In this document: piece by piece, positions 1-7,775 of the stretch
Layout: each line of letters begins with the position of its first letter
How positions within the stretch are numbered: position 1 is the stretch's first letter
NCBI RefSeq assembly: GCF_013030945.1
Contig: NZ_JABBXF010000027.1
Span: 1-64,000 of the forward strand
Length of the DNA stretch: 64,000 bases
Source of the DNA: Streptomyces morookaense
Lineage (GTDB): Bacteria > Actinomycetota > Actinomycetes > Streptomycetales > Streptomycetaceae
Direction: 5' to 3'
Translations under genes and position numbers: made by a program
Notes under the pieces: generated by a model
Seen by the model: only the letters and a program-made list of their open reading frames with translations
Database searches by the model: none
What the model was told of the DNA's origin: nothing

Positions 1-249
1 ACCGAACGAACTGTCCATACCGGACTGACCGCCCAGGATCGCGCTCAGGGCGCTGTTCAGGTCGGCGGTCACCTGATCCGAATGCGACTTGAACGAGTCG
101 AACGCCTGCTTGCCCGCACCGTTGAACTTCCCCTCCAACGGCTGCGCCGCAGCAATCAACTGCCGGATCAGACCACCCAGGTCCTCACTCGAACCCCGCG
201 TCTTGCCCACCAGGCCCGACAGCGTCGTATTACCCATGTCGAACTTCAC
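1..249 (-). CDS. WXG100-family (ESX) protein, 3' end outside window
   Basis: The first 83 residues of a small helical protein are present; the gene runs off the left edge, so its C-terminus is unseen. The start is a GTG preceded by a strong purine-rich ribosome binding site (GGGGGTGAG, 5 nt upstream). The residues fit a WXG100 helical hairpin: an amphipathic first helix, a turn where Phe-Asn-Gly (in GKFNGAG) replaces the classic Trp-x-Gly, then a second helix rich in Ala/Asp/Ser. Proteins of this family are exported by type VII (ESX) systems as small dimers. The rest of an ESX locus may lie to the left, but nothing in the window proves it. No signal peptide, as expected for the family. Confidence 0.75.
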   Translation of the reverse strand, partial: MKFDMGNTTLSGLVGKTRGSSEDLGGLIRQLIAAAQPLEGKFNGAGKQAFDSFKSHSDQVTADLNSALSAILGGQSGMDSSFG

Positions 250-585
250 GAGCTCACCCCCGTCTTCCCCGTCATCTCACTTGCTCGTCGTCTGCTCGTC
301 GTCTCACGCAGGCCTCTCGGCTCCGCGTGCACCTCTCGGCGACTCGCACACATTTAGCAACATCATCCGCGCGAACGCCAAGCGGAGACCGGTCCGGCGG
401 GCGGTCTGTTACGAGAACGTGCAAGTCGTGACGCGGACGGGACGCCGGTTGTCCCTGTGCCGAATTCGGTCCACATATGTGCCGAGAAGTCTCCCGTAAG
501 GGGGGAATTGGCTGGAGAATGGCAATTACGGGGAGTCTGCCGGTTCCCCGTACGAAGCCGTGAAACCGGTGAAACGGGGGGAATC
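250..585. other. Divergent intergenic region
   Basis: 336 bp between the WXG100 gene (minus) and the oxidoreductase (plus). I see no convincing ORF. It contains a perfect 10-bp palindrome CACATATGTG at 472-481, preceded by TTGTCC at 449-454, which could be part of a promoter for the plus-strand gene, and a short repeat of the type GTGAAACCGGTGAAACGG just before the start at 586. Promoter assignment is weak. Confidence 0.4.
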
Positions 586-1557
586 ATGTGTGCAGAGGCA
601 TCACCGGAGTCACCGGAGTCACCGGCAGGGGTGAGCGTTCTCGGTCTCGGGCCCATGGGCACGGCATCGGCCGCTGCGTTTCTCCGTGCCGGGCACCGGA
701 CGGCCGTCTGGCACCGAACCCCCGGTGCGGCCGGGGTGCTTGTGGCGAAGGGGGCCGTGGAAGCGGGCTCGGTCGGGGCGGCCGTGGCCGCCGGTCCGCT
801 GGTCGTCGTCTGTGCGGCACCGTACGAGGCCGCCCGCGCGGTCCTGGACACCGCGGGCGACGGGCTCGCTGGACGGACGCTCGTCGTCCTCGCCCCGGGG
901 TCGCCCGTCCATGCCCGCGAGACGGCCGACTGGGCCGAGCGGCACGGTGTCGGCGGATACCTCGACGGCGTGGTCATGTCGAGCCCGCCGGGCGTCGGCG
1001 GTCCCGGCTGTCTGCTGCTCTGCAGCGGCGACCAGGCCGCTTTCGACGAGCACCGCAAGACGCTCGCCGCCTTGGGCGAACCGTTTTATCTGGGGCCCGA
1101 CGCCGCGCTGGCGTCCGTGTACGAGACCGCGCTGCTCGGCCTGATGTCGGCCACGCTGACCGGCTGGCTGCACAGCGTGGCACTCGTCGGCGCCGCCGGG
1201 CCCGGCGGCAATGTGCCGGCGACGGAGTTCACCGAGGTGGCCCGGCGGTGGCTGCACAGCGTCGGCGAACTCATGGGCACGTACGCCCCGCAGATCGGCT
1301 CCGAGCACTGCCCTGCGGACGGTCTTCCCCTGGAGCGGCACCTTGCGATGGCCGACATCCTCGTCCACGCGAGCGAGCTCCGGGGCGTGCCGTCCGGCCT
1401 GCCGGAGCTGCTCAGGGAGCCGCTCGCGCGGGCGGTCGCGGCCGGGCACGGCGGCGAGGGCTACGCGCGACTGGCCGGGTTCGTGGCCTCCGCAGGCGAG
1501 TCGGCGTCCGCAGGCGAGTCGGCGCCCGCCGCGGAGGACGGCTCCGTCACCGGCTGA
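586..1557 (+). CDS. Imine-reductase-like NAD(P)-dependent oxidoreductase
   Basis: 323 residues. The start ATG at 586 has GGGGG 6 nt upstream and puts the Rossmann fold near the N-terminus: GLGPMGTASAAAF at about residues 17-29 is the dinucleotide-binding glycine motif, followed by the second-strand segment VWHRTPG typical of NADP-dependent beta-hydroxyacid dehydrogenases. The C-terminal half is the helical bundle of the imine reductase / reductive aminase group rather than a classic 3-hydroxyisobutyrate dehydrogenase. The segment VYETALLG aligns with the helix that in imine reductases usually carries a catalytic Asp or Tyr; here Tyr is followed by Glu. Substrate unknown. A short direct repeat (SASAGES twice) sits at the C-terminus. 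The 3' end overlaps the convergent gene by 11 bp. Confidence 0.72.
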   Translation: MCAEASPESPESPAGVSVLGLGPMGTASAAAFLRAGHRTAVWHRTPGAAGVLVAKGAVEAGSVGAAVAAGPLVVVCAAPYEAARAVLDTAGDGLAGRTLVVLAPGSPVHARETADWAERHGVGGYLDGVVMSSPPGVGGPGCLLLCSGDQAAFDEHRKTLAALGEPFYLGPDAALASVYETALLGLMSATLTGWLHSVALVGAAGPGGNVPATEFTEVARRWLHSVGELMGTYAPQIGSEHCPADGLPLERHLAMADILVHASELRGVPSGLPELLREPLARAVAAGHGGEGYARLAGFVASAGESASAGESAPAAEDGSVTG

Positions 1558-2803
1558 CAGTTGCTGCCGCTGCTGCTGTCGCCGCCTCCAGCCTGGCCGC
1601 CATGTCGTGCGGGCTGCCGGCCCAACCGCCGTTCCTGTACAGGGGTTCGTCACGGCCGAAGCGCTTGTCGCGGAAGGCCGCCAGCAGGTCGGCGGCCCCG
1701 TGCAGGGTGCACTCCGTGCGGCCGAGCAGTTCGCGGACGACCACGACCGCGCCCAGGCTGTGCACGCAGCGGGCGGCGAACCACGCCTCGACGGCCTCCA
1801 TGCCACCCGCCGCGTGCTCCTCGCGCACGAGCTCCGTCGTGCCGTGGAAGGCGGCGGCCAGCCGGGCGTACGGCGCGTCCTCGGCCGGGGCGAAGACGGG
1901 GGCGAGGGCGATGACGAGGCGCGTCAGGTAGCCGCTGTCGCTCTCCGGGAGTCCGGGGTGGTCCTTGTGGAAGTCGGACCAGTCGGCCTCGGCGGCCGAG
2001 TAGAGGATGTAGCCGAGGTCGGCGGGTTCGCCGGACTCCCTCAGGACCCGGTCCAGCAGTTCGTACGTCAGGTGCGTGTGCTCGTCCTCCGCGAGGAGCA
2101 CCGCGTCGTAGAGGTCCTTGGCCTCGGGGTGGACGTCCGAGAGCAGCCAGAGGATCTTCCAGGCGAGGGAGAGCTCGGGGCTCGCCGCCATGAGGACCGC
2201 CGGGACACCGCCCGGCACCGCTCCGGGTATCTCCGTCCGTACGGGCGGTTCGGGCAACGGCTCGTTGAAGACGAAGTCGAGCTGGACCGTGCCCTGCGGG
2301 ATGCCGTCCGCCACGGCCGTCCAGGGCAGGACGAGGCGGCGGCCCGGCACCCGGTCGTACGTCCAGATCCCGTCGCTCACGGCGCCGGAGGCGTCGATGC
2401 GGACCGGGCTGTCCGGGTCCTGCGAGAGCGCCTCGGCGGCGCGGGCGATGCCGGCGAACAGGGCGTCGGTGCGGGCGTCTTCGAGCTGCCACGTGTGCGG
2501 TACGACCACGAAGTCCAGGTCACCGGGTTCGCGGGCCGCGGCGCCGTACCACGCCTTCAGCAGCACACTGCCGCGCAGCACCAGGTGCTCGGCCCACTCG
2601 GAGCCGGCGACGGCCGCGAGGACGTGGTCCAGCGCGTGCCGGCGGGCGGCGTACCAGGCCGCGCCCTGCGGCTCGCCGGGCCGCAGGGCGTGCGGCAAGT
2701 CCTGTGCGGCGCGGGCCGCTTCGTCCGGTGGGGTCTGCGGGACGACCGTGCCGGCGTCCCCGGGGCCGTGGCCGAAATGCTCCCACGGTGTTGCTGCCGA
2801 CAT
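1547..2803 (-). CDS. AbiEii/AbiGii-type nucleotidyltransferase (toxin-like)
   Basis: 418 residues. The N-terminal part has the nucleotidyltransferase signature of the AbiEii toxin family: LRGSVLLKAW (Gly78-Ser79) followed by GDLDF with Asp95 and Asp97 as the metal-binding pair. AbiEii proteins are NTP-transferring toxins normally paired with an upstream AbiEi antitoxin that represses the operon. Here no AbiEi gene is adjacent; the nearest AbiEi-like protein is about 17 kb away at 19430. The remaining 300 residues are mostly helical with conserved Trp/Asp patches, and the tail is Ala-rich. The gene may thus be a chromosomal housekeeping member of the family rather than an active toxin. The start ATG at 2803 is not strongly supported, because a coding-looking frame continues upstream in another phase (2790-2919). 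Confidence 0.7.
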   Translation of the reverse strand: MSAATPWEHFGHGPGDAGTVVPQTPPDEAARAAQDLPHALRPGEPQGAAWYAARRHALDHVLAAVAGSEWAEHLVLRGSVLLKAWYGAAAREPGDLDFVVVPHTWQLEDARTDALFAGIARAAEALSQDPDSPVRIDASGAVSDGIWTYDRVPGRRLVLPWTAVADGIPQGTVQLDFVFNEPLPEPPVRTEIPGAVPGGVPAVLMAASPELSLAWKILWLLSDVHPEAKDLYDAVLLAEDEHTHLTYELLDRVLRESGEPADLGYILYSAAEADWSDFHKDHPGLPESDSGYLTRLVIALAPVFAPAEDAPYARLAAAFHGTTELVREEHAAGGMEAVEAWFAARCVHSLGAVVVVRELLGRTECTLHGAADLLAAFRDKRFGRDEPLYRNGGWAGSPHDMAARLEAATAAAAATVSR

Positions 2804-3191
2804 GCGTCCGTACCTTCTTCCTCTGCGATCCAGCCCGCGTCGAGCGACTCGTTGCTGTCGTGGTCGACGAACTCGCGCTCGACGGCGACGATTTCATGGT
2901 CGTCGGCGCGGGGCGCCACCGCCAGTGCGCCCGGCCGGTCTGCTGCCGAGGAGCGCGGAGGTGCTCGGTGTCACCGGGAAATGATCACATGTCGGGGTTT
3001 CGGGCCCGGAGGGCGGCAATCCTGTGGATGTCGGCGAGGATGTCCGGTGCCTGGTCGCTCACGGCGATGCCGCCATGGTGCGCGCGATGTCGGGCAGTTC
3101 CACGGGGCGCGGGCCTTCCTCGTGGCGACGGGTGGCTTCTTGGGTGGTGACGATTCCCACGCAGCGGGGCCCGCACCGGGGAACGCGCCTG
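2804..3191. other. Intergenic stretch with a coding-like minus-strand segment
   Basis: About 390 bp without an assignable gene. On the minus strand between 2919 (GTG) and about 2790 one frame reads as an acidic peptide (VAPRADDHEIVAVEREFVD then HDSNESLDAGWIAEEEG) with typical Streptomyces codon use. It is out of phase with the AbiEii-like gene that follows and would run into it. It could be a lost N-terminus, a small antitoxin remnant or chance. The rest shows no coding signal. Confidence 0.35.
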
Positions 3192-3302
3192 GGGCCTGTC
3201 CGATGGGTCGGTGCGGGCCCCGCGGCGTCTGGTGCCGGGGGCACCTCCCAGCGGTGGCTGAGGGAGCGCCGCAGGGCCCGCGCCGACCCATCGGACAGGC
3301 CC
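3192..3302. repeat. Long inverted repeat (29-bp arms)
   Basis: Arms 3192-3220 and 3274-3302 are reverse complements over 29 bp with one mismatch; the core reads GTCCGATGGGTCGG. The 53-nt loop holds a second partial stem (GGTGCCGGGGGCACC). The right arm ends in the stop codon of the phosphatase gene, so transcripts of that gene would end in a very stable hairpin, probably a terminator. The inner sequence resembles GC-rich intergenic elements scattered in Streptomyces chromosomes. Confidence 0.7.
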
Positions 3303-4438
3303 TAGTCCCGGCAGATCAGCAACAGCGCCCTGTCGTCGTTGACATCCTTCGCCACCGCCTCGATCAGATGCCACGCCGCGCCGTGGAAGCCCGAGGTGAC
3401 ATAGCGGTCGGCCTCGCCGGTCAGGCGGTCCATGCCTTCCGTCAGTTCGCGTTCCGACGTTTCGACCAGGCCGTCCGTGAAGAGCATCAGGACGTCGCCG
3501 CGGCGCAGCGTGCCGCGTGCGGGGTCGAATTCGGCGCCGTCGTAGACGCCGAGGAGCGGGCCCTCGGCGGATTTCTCCTCCCAGCGGCCCGAGCCGGCGC
3601 TGAGGTGGAGGCCGGGGACGTGACCCGCGGAGAAGAGTTCGTAGTCGCCGCTGTCCAGGTCGAGGACCAGGTGGACGGAGGTGGCGAAGCCCTCGTCCCA
3701 GTCCTGGCGGAGGAGGTAGCCGTTCGCGGCGTGCAGGAAGTCGTGCGGCGGGAGGGAGCCGAGCAGGCCGCCGAAGGCGCCGGAGAGGAGGAGGGCGCGG
3801 GAGGCGGCATCCATGCCCTTGCCCGAGACGTCCGTGAGGACGACCTCCAGCGTGCGGCCGCCGTTGGTGCGGGCCGCGACGACGAAGTCGCCGGAGAAGG
3901 ACTGGCCGCCCGCCGGGCGCAGCGCCATCTCGCGGTGCCAGCCGTGCGGGAGCTTCGGCAGCTTGCTCTGGACTCGGATGCGTTCGCGGAGGTCGAAGAG
4001 CATCGTGCCGCCGCGCCGCCACGGCACGCCGACGCGGCTGCGGAACTGCGCGATGAGCAGCCCGAAGAACGCGACCGCCGCCACGACGAGGATGGTGCCG
4101 GGGGTGACCCGCTCCGCGCCCTCCTCGTACGGGTCCAGGATCTGGGCCTCCGCGATCAGTGCGGCGGCCGCGGCCGAGTACAGGCCCAGCAGGCTCGCGG
4201 GGCGCAGCAGCAGGCCGCCGGCCACGATGGGCAGGACCAGGGCCGCGGGGGAACACCAGTCGGGCTGGGCGATGGTGCCCAGGGCGAGGGCGGGCACGGA
4301 CATCAGCAGCGCGGTGAGGGCGACCCAGTCGGAGCCGTCGCCCCGGAAATAGTCGACACCGGCCTTGCGCACGCTCGTGCGCGCCCGGTGCAGTGCTTTG
4401 CGCATCCGGGCCGTCGGGGTCTCCGCAGCGCCAGTCAT
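3302..4438 (-). CDS. Membrane-anchored PP2C/SpoIIE-type Ser/Thr phosphatase
   Basis: 378 residues. The N-terminal third has several hydrophobic helices (about residues 38-60, 65-100 and 115-130), placing the protein in the membrane with a cytoplasmic catalytic domain. The C-terminal domain is a SpoIIE-like PP2C: SGDFVVAAR and DVSGKGMDAA carry metal-binding Asp residues, FTDGLVE is the third motif, and the protein ends DDRALLLICRD, the terminal metal-Asp motif of the family. No PAS, GAF or kinase domain is fused, unlike many Streptomyces homologues. It probably dephosphorylates a partner-switching protein such as an anti-anti-sigma factor; no such partner is encoded nearby, so the target is unknown. 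Start ATG at 4438; ends in a long hairpin at 3192-3302. Confidence 0.85.
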   Translation of the reverse strand: MTGAAETPTARMRKALHRARTSVRKAGVDYFRGDGSDWVALTALLMSVPALALGTIAQPDWCSPAALVLPIVAGGLLLRPASLLGLYSAAAAALIAEAQILDPYEEGAERVTPGTILVVAAVAFFGLLIAQFRSRVGVPWRRGGTMLFDLRERIRVQSKLPKLPHGWHREMALRPAGGQSFSGDFVVAARTNGGRTLEVVLTDVSGKGMDAASRALLLSGAFGGLLGSLPPHDFLHAANGYLLRQDWDEGFATSVHLVLDLDSGDYELFSAGHVPGLHLSAGSGRWEEKSAEGPLLGVYDGAEFDPARGTLRRGDVLMLFTDGLVETSERELTEGMDRLTGEADRYVTSGFHGAAWHLIEAVAKDVNDDRALLLICRD

Positions 4439-4685
4439 TGCATCGGGACCCTATCCACCCATTCGGCGGTGCGTCGATTCACGCCGCGCCGGGACGGGCG
4501 CCGTGCGGGCGCCCGGGTGGGGCCCGGAGAGCAACCTTATGCGTATCGATCCTTATCGATGCGCCGCAAGGTCGGGTTTCCGTCTCGTCCGAAACGGCTG
4601 ATGCATGGTGGTGCCGGACGGAGCCAGGGGATGCGGGGGCCGCGTGCGCGGCGTGAGGCGTGCGCCGGTCGGCGCCCCCGTCCGG

Positions 4686-5495
4686 TCAGGCCTTCTGGCA
4701 CTCCGGGCACCAGAAGAGGTTGCGGGCCGCGAGGTCCGCGGTGCGGACGGCGGTGCCGCAGATGTGACAGGCCTGGCCGGCCCGGCGGTAGACGTAGACC
4801 TCGCCGCCGTGGTCGTCCACGCGCGGCGGGCGGCCCATGGCCTCCGGCTCGTGCTCGGGGCGGACGGTGTCGATCCGGTTGTTGCGCACGCCCTCGCGCA
4901 TCAGGTCCGTCAAGTCCCGCCAGATCGCGTCCCATTCGCGGCGGGTGAGGTCGCGGCCCGCCCGGTAGGGGTCGATGCCGTGCCGGAAGAGGACCTCGGC
5001 GCGGTAGACGTTGCCGACGCCGGCGACGATCTTCTGGTCCATCAGGAGCGCGGCGACGGTGGTGCGGCTGCGGGCGATCCTGCGGAAGGCCCGGTCGCCG
5101 TCGTCGTCCTCGCGGAGCGGGTCCGGGCCCAGGCGGTCGTGTATCGCCTGCTTCTCGCCCTCGGTGACGAGCGTGCAGGTGGTGGGGCCGCGGAGGTCCG
5201 CGTAGCCGGAGGTGTTCGCGAGACGGAGGCGGACGGTCTCCGTGGGCGGGGGCGCCGGGGCGTCCCCGAACGTGTACTTGCCGAACAGGCCGAGGTGGAT
5301 GTGGACCCATCCGACGGCCTCGAAGCCGAGGAAGAGGTGCTTGCCGTGGGCTTCGGCGCCGGCCAGCACCTGGCCGTCTATGAGGGCCGCGCTGTCCGCG
5401 AACTTGCCCTGGGGGCTGGTGGCGTGGACGGCTTCGCCCGCGAAGAGCGCGCGGTGGTCCGCGGCCAGGCGGTGGATCGTATGCCCTTCGGGCAT
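4686..5495 (-). CDS. Fpg/Nei-family DNA glycosylase/AP lyase
   Basis: 269 residues. The mature N-terminus PEGHTIH contains the catalytic Pro2 (Schiff base) and Glu3; the His-Thr-Ile-His form is typical of Nei (endonuclease VIII)-like enzymes rather than Fpg (usually PELPEV). The middle contains the helix-two-turn-helix with the conserved KIVAGVGNVYRAE. The C-terminus has a zinc finger, CHICGTAV then CPEC (two CxxC pairs). The enzyme would remove oxidised bases and nick the AP site. RBS GAAGGGACG precedes the ATG. It lies downstream of rpiB on the same strand, separated by a hairpin. Confidence 0.93.
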   Translation of the reverse strand: MPEGHTIHRLAADHRALFAGEAVHATSPQGKFADSAALIDGQVLAGAEAHGKHLFLGFEAVGWVHIHLGLFGKYTFGDAPAPPPTETVRLRLANTSGYADLRGPTTCTLVTEGEKQAIHDRLGPDPLREDDDGDRAFRRIARSRTTVAALLMDQKIVAGVGNVYRAEVLFRHGIDPYRAGRDLTRREWDAIWRDLTDLMREGVRNNRIDTVRPEHEPEAMGRPPRVDDHGGEVYVYRRAGQACHICGTAVRTADLAARNLFWCPECQKA

Positions 5496-5530
5496 GACTG
5501 GGCGTCCCTTCGGGCGGAGGGGTGCGGAGA

Positions 5531-5563
5531 GGTGCGGGAGGGGCCTGCCCCCCCCCCCGCACC
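5531..5563 (-). terminator. Hairpin with poly-C tract downstream of rpiB
   Basis: GGTGCGGG (5531-5538) pairs with CCCGCACC (5556-5563). The descending arm contains an uninterrupted run of 11 C (5548-5558). It sits in the 80-bp gap after the rpiB stop, so it can end rpiB transcription or leave partial read-through into the glycosylase gene. Confidence 0.5.
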
Positions 5564-5575
5564 TGAAAAGAACCC

Positions 5576-6064
5576 TCAGCCCTGCTGCGGGTGGTGGGCC
5601 GGGATCGCGGGGAGGTCGCCCGTCTCCTCGTACGCGCGCAGCATCTCGATGCGGCGCGTGTGACGCTCGTCACCGGAGTACGGCGTCGCCAGGAAGATCT
5701 CGACGAACTTCGTCGCCTCCTCCTGCGTGTGCATGCGCGCACCCACGCTGATCACGTTCGCGTTGTTGTGCTCGCGGCCCAGCGCGGCCGTCTGCTCGCT
5801 CCAGGCCAGTGCGGCGCGGACGCCCTTCACCTTGTTCGCGGCGATCTGCTCGCCGTTGCCGGAGCCGCCGATCACGATGCCGAGGCTGTCCGGGTCGGCG
5901 GCCGCCTTCTCCGCGGCGCGCAGGCAGAACGGCGGGTAGTCGTCCTGGGCGTCGTAGATGTGGGGACCGCAGTCGACGGGCTCGTGGCCGTGGGCCGTGA
6001 GCCACTCGACGAGGTGGTTCTTGAGTTCGTAACCGGCATGGTCGGAGCCGAGGTAGACGCGCAT
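5576..6064 (-). CDS. rpiB: Ribose-5-phosphate isomerase B
   Basis: 162 residues, usual size for RpiB. It interconverts ribose-5-phosphate and ribulose-5-phosphate in the pentose phosphate pathway. Start ATG at 6064 gives MRVYLGSDHAGYELK, the conserved RpiB N-terminus. Family motifs present are GIVIGGSGNGEQIAANK (the anion hole and phosphate region, with Ser instead of Cys as the base, as in actinobacterial RpiB), HNNANVISVGAR and a C-terminal helix. A longer frame upstream to 6178 lacks any homology and is not used. There is no good Shine-Dalgarno sequence. Confidence 0.96.
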   Translation of the reverse strand: MRVYLGSDHAGYELKNHLVEWLTAHGHEPVDCGPHIYDAQDDYPPFCLRAAEKAAADPDSLGIVIGGSGNGEQIAANKVKGVRAALAWSEQTAALGREHNNANVISVGARMHTQEEATKFVEIFLATPYSGDERHTRRIEMLRAYEETGDLPAIPAHHPQQG

Positions 6065-6248
6065 GGGTCCGAGTGTGGCACGAGGCGGACCGGGCGCCCG
6101 CCACCGGGCGACTCTTCGGGTACCGACGTGTACCGGGAGTGAAGACAACGATACGGATTCGGGTCTTCCTAAACACACCTTTGAAAAGTTCTAATGCGGG
6201 AACTCGCAACCCGAGTACCGAAGGAAAACAACCCGAAGGAACATCCAC

Positions 6249-7700
6249 ATGAGCGCGACACCGCCGACAATGACAAAGGGGTCGACGACCGGCGATCCCG
6301 GCCGTGAACCGGCGTCCGGCGAGGCCGGACTCAAGGCCGGCCTCAAGAACCGGCACCTGTCCATGATCGCTATCGGTGGTGTCATCGGTGCCGGTCTCTT
6401 CGTGGGTTCCGCGTCCGGCATCGCCGCCGCCGGCCCCGGCATCCTGATCTCCTACGCACTCGTCGGCGCGATGGTCGTCTTCGTGATGCGCATGCTGGGC
6501 GAGATGGCCGCGGCCAACCCGACCTCCGGCTCCTTCTCCGCCTACGCGGACCGGGCGCTGGGCCGCTGGGCCGGCTTCACCATCGGCTGGCTCTACTGGT
6601 TCTTCTGGGTCGTGGTCCTCGCCGTCGAGGCGACCGCGGGCGCGAAGATCCTCGCGGGCTGGGTCCCGGCCGTCCCGCAGTGGGCCTGGGCTCTGATCGT
6701 GATGGTCGTCCTGACCGCCACCAACCTCGCCTCGGTGAGCTCCTACGGCGAGTTCGAGTTCTGGTTCGCCGGCATCAAGGTCGTCGCGATCGGCGCCTTC
6801 GTGGTCATCGGCCTGCTGGCCGTCTTCGGCGTGCTGCCCGGTGCGCACAACGACACCGCAGGGTTCTCCAACCTCACCTCGCACGGGGGCTTCCTGCCGA
6901 ACGGCCCCGGCGCGATCCTCACCGGTGTCCTGATGGTCGTCTTCTCCTTCATGGGCAGCGAGATCGTCACCCTCGCCGCCGGTGAGTCCGAGGACCCGCA
7001 GCGTGCTGTGACCAAGGCCACCAACAGCGTCATCTGGCGGATCGGCGTCTTCTACCTGGGCTCGATCCTGGTGGTCGTCTCCCTGCTGCCGTGGAACTCC
7101 GCGGAGATCGCCAAGAAGGGCAGCTACGTCGCCGCCCTCGACTCCATCGGCATCCCGCACGCCGGCCAGATCATGAACGTGATCGTGCTGACCGCCGTGC
7201 TCTCCTGCCTCAACTCCGGCCTGTACACGGCCTCCCGCATGGCCTTCTCCCTCGGCCAGCGCGGCGACGCGCCCAAGGTCTTCGCCCGGGTCAACAGCAA
7301 GAACGGTGTTCCGCAGGCCGCGATCCTGGGGTCGGTCGTCTTCGGCTTCCTCTCGGTCGTCTTCAACTACGTGTGGCCGGACACCGTCTTCAAGTTCCTG
7401 CTCAACTCGTCCGGTGCCATCGCCCTGTTCGTCTGGCTGGTCATCTGCGTCACGCAGCTGAAGATGCGCGGCATCATCCTGCGCGAGATGCCGGAAAAGC
7501 TGGTCGTGCGGATGTGGGCCTTCCCGTACCTGACGTACGCGACCATCGGCATGATCCTCTTCGTGCTCGGCTACATGGTCGTGGACGGCGGGGACAACCG
7601 CGACCAGGTGCTGCTGTCCACCCTGGTGGGCGCGATCGTGCTCGTCCTCGGCATCGTCCTCGGGCGGCGGCACGAGGGACGGGCAGCCGTCGAGAAGTAG
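6249..7700 (+). CDS. APC-family amino acid permease 1 (GabP/AnsP-like)
   Basis: 483 residues with about 12 membrane helices. The first helix carries GGVIGAGLFVGS, the substrate-binding unwound motif of the amino acid transporter (AAT) branch of the APC superfamily. GEFEFWFAGIKV, the conserved loop before helix 6, and MPEKLVVRMWAFPYL also match GABA/aromatic/asparagine permeases. It is a proton-coupled amino acid importer; the exact amino acid cannot be read from sequence. Start ATG 6249 is preceded by CGAAGGAACATCCAC. Upstream, GAAGAC (6141-6146) and GTCTTC (6163-6168) form a spaced inverted repeat that could be a regulator site. Two close paralogues follow at 11177 and 12770. Confidence 0.9.
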   Translation: MSATPPTMTKGSTTGDPGREPASGEAGLKAGLKNRHLSMIAIGGVIGAGLFVGSASGIAAAGPGILISYALVGAMVVFVMRMLGEMAAANPTSGSFSAYADRALGRWAGFTIGWLYWFFWVVVLAVEATAGAKILAGWVPAVPQWAWALIVMVVLTATNLASVSSYGEFEFWFAGIKVVAIGAFVVIGLLAVFGVLPGAHNDTAGFSNLTSHGGFLPNGPGAILTGVLMVVFSFMGSEIVTLAAGESEDPQRAVTKATNSVIWRIGVFYLGSILVVVSLLPWNSAEIAKKGSYVAALDSIGIPHAGQIMNVIVLTAVLSCLNSGLYTASRMAFSLGQRGDAPKVFARVNSKNGVPQAAILGSVVFGFLSVVFNYVWPDTVFKFLLNSSGAIALFVWLVICVTQLKMRGIILREMPEKLVVRMWAFPYLTYATIGMILFVLGYMVVDGGDNRDQVLLSTLVGAIVLVLGIVLGRRHEGRAAVEK

Positions 7701-7713
7701 GCAGCCTGCACGC

Positions 7714-7757
7714 CGGGCCGGGCCCGCATCCCTCGACGGGGGTGCGGGCCCGGCCCG
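7714..7757. terminator. Bidirectional terminator
   Basis: The stem CGGGCCGGGCCCGCA (from 7714) pairs with TGCGGGCCCGGCCCG (ending 7757) around a small loop with one bulge. It sits between the permease stop (7700) and the convergent kinase stop (7776), so it serves both. Confidence 0.8.
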
Positions 7758-7775
7758 TTCGTGTCGTCCGTGTCG

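Noticed and set aside
1211..4948. Very long open frame on the plus strand over several minus-strand genes
   Set aside because: It is an antisense shadow typical of high-GC DNA: Arg/Gly/Ala-rich, no domains, and it covers three well-supported minus-strand genes.
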